From NCBI GenBank assembly GCA_937997355.1, contig CALKTZ010000926.1, positions 1-7,662 on the forward strand: a stretch of DNA of 7,662 nucleotides, in the 5' to 3' direction. The first letter of the stretch is position 1. Each line of letters begins with the position of its first letter. Shown one piece after another: positions 5,810 through 7,662 of the stretch. The position numbers were made by a program, and so were the translations under genes. The stretch comes from an uncultured Planctomycetales bacterium (GTDB lineage: Bacteria; Planctomycetota; Planctomycetia; Isosphaerales; Isosphaeraceae). The notes under the pieces were generated by a model. It did no database searches. It worked only from the letters and a program-made list of their open reading frames with translations, and had not been told where the DNA came from.

Positions 5810-7494
5810 CGGAGCATTCCCTTCCAGTTCTCGGGGTGCCGAAATCGGTAGATTCGCACACGCCCCGCGTCGTCTCGGGTAGACTCCGGGAAATCCCGAA
5901 TCGGCTCCGCGGCGAACGCCAGCATCGCCTGGAGTGTTTCCGCGCGACGGCTCCTGGCGTCAAGCTCATCGGTCTCGACGACGATGTAGCCGAGGCGGCG
6001 ATCGGTCAGGGCCTGGCGAACGTGCCAGTAGTCATAGGAGTCGAAGGGAGACCGATCGGCGACGAACGACGCCCAGCCTCGGGTATCGAGCGTCGCTTCT
6101 CCTTGATAGGCATTCGCGGCCAGCCACTTTCCCGCTTCCAGATGCCCCGAGCGACTGGCGTGCGTCGTCTTCAACTGGAAATGAATGATCGTCAGTACGA
6201 CAATCGCGGCGAAGCCGAGCCTCAGCTTTCGCGAAAGAACCGGAGACCAGCCGAATTTGACCGCCAGACCACGCAGGCAGACGAAGGTCCCTGCCGCCGC
6301 CCAGGGGGTCGAGGTGAGCACGAGGGCGAGCGTGTGCCGGTCGGAAAGGTACCCCAGCAACGCGCAGTGCCTCGCCAGGGCAATCGCATAGATAATTTGA
6401 AACGTGAGCAGGACGGTGCGCTCGACCGTGCCGGTATCTTTCTGATCGCGGCCGGGGCACAGGCTCCGGATGAATCTCTGGCGAACCAATCCCCAGGCGA
6501 ACATCACGGCGAAAATGCCCGCGAGTTCCCGCCACCACTGGGCGAAGATGCGTGTCGCGGCACCGCTCCAACCGACAATCTTGGAATGCTCGGATTCTTC
6601 CTTGGGAGAGAAATCCCAGCGACGGTCGTCCAGCCCGGCCGGAAGCCACTGCGGCGCTTTGCGAACCGGTGCGGAACGCTCGATTTGAGACGTTGCATGC
6701 CGCAGCGCCAGCTTCTCGGAAACTTCCCCTTTGACCAGGGCGTAACTTCCGACAGGGACCAATGCCCCAAGTGCGAGAACCACGATTGCCGGATTCAAGG
6801 AGGGAACCCCGAGCTTGCCGAACCTCGTGGAGAAGAATCCGCCGAGTCGTCGATCCGAAGGCTCACGCTCAATGGTTTTTGCCCGTGATCGAATCGCCCC
6901 GAGTTGAAGAATCCCGAATGCGAGGCAAAGGGCGAGGGGTGCCAGGATGATCTCGGGCCGGGCGAGATAACCTAGCCCGGCCGCCAGCCCCGCGCCGGCT
7001 CCTTCTTGCCAACGTCGATCGCGGATCGCGCGAGCCCCGAGCCAGAGTGAGAACATCAGCCCGCAGAGGCCGACGCTATCCGCCAGGGTCTCACGCCCCC
7101 AGCCCGCGGGTAGGGGGAGGAGGGCGTAAATCGCAACGGCCAGCGTGGCGATTCGCCTGTCGAATAAGTTCCTGGTGATCTGGTAGAGCGGCAGCAGCAG
7201 CAACAACGAGGCACCGGCTGCGACAACCTGCGCGCTGATACGCCAGATATCGGGGCCATGGTCTCCACCGGCGAACAACGCCACCAGAGGCTCAACCGCA
7301 CCGACCAACGCCGGATAGAGCGGGTGCTGATCAGTCGCTCGGATCGTGTCAGCCCAGGGGGCACTTTGAAACTGCCGGGCGACCCGAATGAACTTGAGGC
7401 CATCCTGCGCCGGCAGGGACGAGCGGGAGATGGCAACCCCGTGAAGAATCGCCGCCAGGGAGACGATCGCAAATAGCCCGCGGCGTTCGGCCAT
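5806..7494 (-). CDS. GT-C (GT39/ArnT-like) polytopic membrane glycosyltransferase
   Basis: This encodes 562 residues with many hydrophobic helices (about 7-23, 92-105, 114-131, 140-154, 165-195, 234-253, 324-338, 358-380, 387-410, 426-440) and a soluble C-terminal region of about 115 residues. Enzymes of this class use polyprenyl-phosphate-linked sugars and act on the outer face of the inner membrane. Family-like features are the acidic residue after the first helix (AQDGLKF, Asp31), the extracytoplasmic DQHPLYPALV (55-64), RETLADSVGL (134-143), GYLARPEIILAPLAL (175-189) and SDRHTLALVL (384-393). I chose the ATG at 7492-7494: AAGGAGG stands just upstream and the product starts MAERRGLF before helix 1. 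The frame stays open to an ATG at 7629, but that extension is hydrophilic and runs across a promoter. The context suggests LPS or another surface-glycan acceptor; sugar and acceptor are unknown. Confidence 0.87.
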   Translation of the reverse strand: MAERRGLFAIVSLAAILHGVAISRSSLPAQDGLKFIRVARQFQSAPWADTIRATDQHPLYPALVGAVEPLVALFAGGDHGPDIWRISAQVVAAGASLLLLLPLYQITRNLFDRRIATLAVAIYALLPLPAGWGRETLADSVGLCGLMFSLWLGARAIRDRRWQEGAGAGLAAGLGYLARPEIILAPLALCLAFGILQLGAIRSRAKTIEREPSDRRLGGFFSTRFGKLGVPSLNPAIVVLALGALVPVGSYALVKGEVSEKLALRHATSQIERSAPVRKAPQWLPAGLDDRRWDFSPKEESEHSKIVGWSGAATRIFAQWWRELAGIFAVMFAWGLVRQRFIRSLCPGRDQKDTGTVERTVLLTFQIIYAIALARHCALLGYLSDRHTLALVLTSTPWAAAGTFVCLRGLAVKFGWSPVLSRKLRLGFAAIVVLTIIHFQLKTTHASRSGHLEAGKWLAANAYQGEATLDTRGWASFVADRSPFDSYDYWHVRQALTDRRLGYIVVETDELDARSRRAETLQAMLAFAAEPIRDFPESTRDDAGRVRIYRFRHPENWKGMLR

Positions 7495-7500
7495 CGCGAT

Positions 7501-7507
7501 CCTCCTT
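7501..7507 (-). promoter_or_regulatory. Shine-Dalgarno of the membrane glycosyltransferase gene
   Basis: AAGGAGG on the minus strand lies about six bases before the ATG at 7494. It supports this start over the longer in-frame one at 7629. Confidence 0.8.
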
Positions 7508-7594
7508 GATCGTGGGCCATGTGGATCGATCGTTTTGAAGAACTTGATCTTTCCGGCGCGCAACGACTCGATCCTGAGACCGCAACGCGCAGGA

Positions 7595-7623
7595 ATTATG
7601 ACGCGAGCATCCTGGACGGTCAA
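7595..7623 (-). promoter_or_regulatory. Sigma70-type promoter for the envelope operon
   Basis: On the minus strand, TTGACC (7618-7623) and CATAAT (7595-7600) are separated by exactly 17 bases. Each hexamer differs from the consensus at one position. The predicted start of transcription is near 7588, giving a leader of about 95 bases before the ATG at 7494. I found no other clear promoter in the operon, though I cannot exclude weak ones in the 103-base gap at 4822-4924. The rest of the upstream edge (7624-7662) shows nothing I can assign. Confidence 0.65.
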
Positions 7624-7662
7624 CGGCAACTTGTGTTCGCGGTGAGGCCGGGATGTCCTTGG

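Noticed and set aside
4736..5851. 371-residue + strand open frame, and the one at 4108-4974
   Set aside because: These are shadows of the minus-strand kinase and glycosyltransferase genes, with no ribosome site or motif of their own.
5617..6888. 423-residue open frame on the + strand
   Set aside because: It lies antisense to the kinase and membrane glycosyltransferase genes. Its translation is arginine/proline/glutamate-rich with no recognisable motif, as expected for the complement of GC-rich coding DNA.
7495..7629. N-terminal 45-residue extension of the membrane glycosyltransferase
   Set aside because: It is not signal-like or conserved-looking, and it overlaps a strong promoter match and the AAGGAGG ribosome site.

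Overview
The window is GC-rich with strong G/C bias at third codon positions. It looks like chromosomal DNA from a Gram-negative-type bacterium with lipopolysaccharide. The protein set and style (a WaaP-type kinase, a WaaG-type glycosyltransferase, an enlarged PlsY, short lineage-specific membrane proteins) most resemble a planctomycete, perhaps the Isosphaeraceae. That placement is from recognition, not a database search. I see no rRNA, tRNA, CRISPR array, insertion sequence or phage gene.

Layout. Bases 1-1022 (+ strand) hold two translationally coupled genes: the 3' end of a DUF697/YcjF-family membrane protein, cut by the window edge, and a small membrane-anchored protein of unknown function (ATGA overlap). 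They converge, with only a 4-base gap, on a five-gene minus-strand operon at 7494-1027. In transcription order the operon encodes: (1) a GT-C/GT39-like polytopic membrane glycosyltransferase (7494-5806); (2) a Kdo/WaaP-family lipopolysaccharide kinase (5809-4925); (3) a WaaG-like GT4 glycosyltransferase whose reading frame is broken in the middle (4821-3618); (4) a sugar-1-phosphate nucleotidyltransferase (3536-2784); (5) PlsY, the acyl-phosphate:glycerol-3-phosphate acyltransferase, fused to an extra transmembrane helix and a beta-propeller-like C-terminal domain (2787-1027). Genes 1/2 and 4/5 overlap by 4 bases (ATGA and GTGA). Genes 2/3 and 3/4 are about 100 and 80 bases apart. A near-consensus sigma70-type promoter lies upstream of gene 1 (TTGACC, 17 bases, CATAAT).

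Functional reading. The operon appears to build and decorate the cell-surface glycolipid: a nucleotide-sugar is made (gene 4), sugars are added in the cytoplasm (gene 3), the core is phosphorylated (gene 2), and lipid-linked sugar is probably transferred on the outer face of the inner membrane (gene 1). The phospholipid enzyme PlsY sits at the end.

The two most notable observations are the PlsY-propeller fusion, where topology predicts a periplasmic propeller attached to a cytoplasm-facing acyltransferase, and the broken WaaG-like gene, where both halves are well conserved but out of frame and a stretch of linking sequence also seems to be missing. Nothing here is demonstrably a new defence or mobile system.
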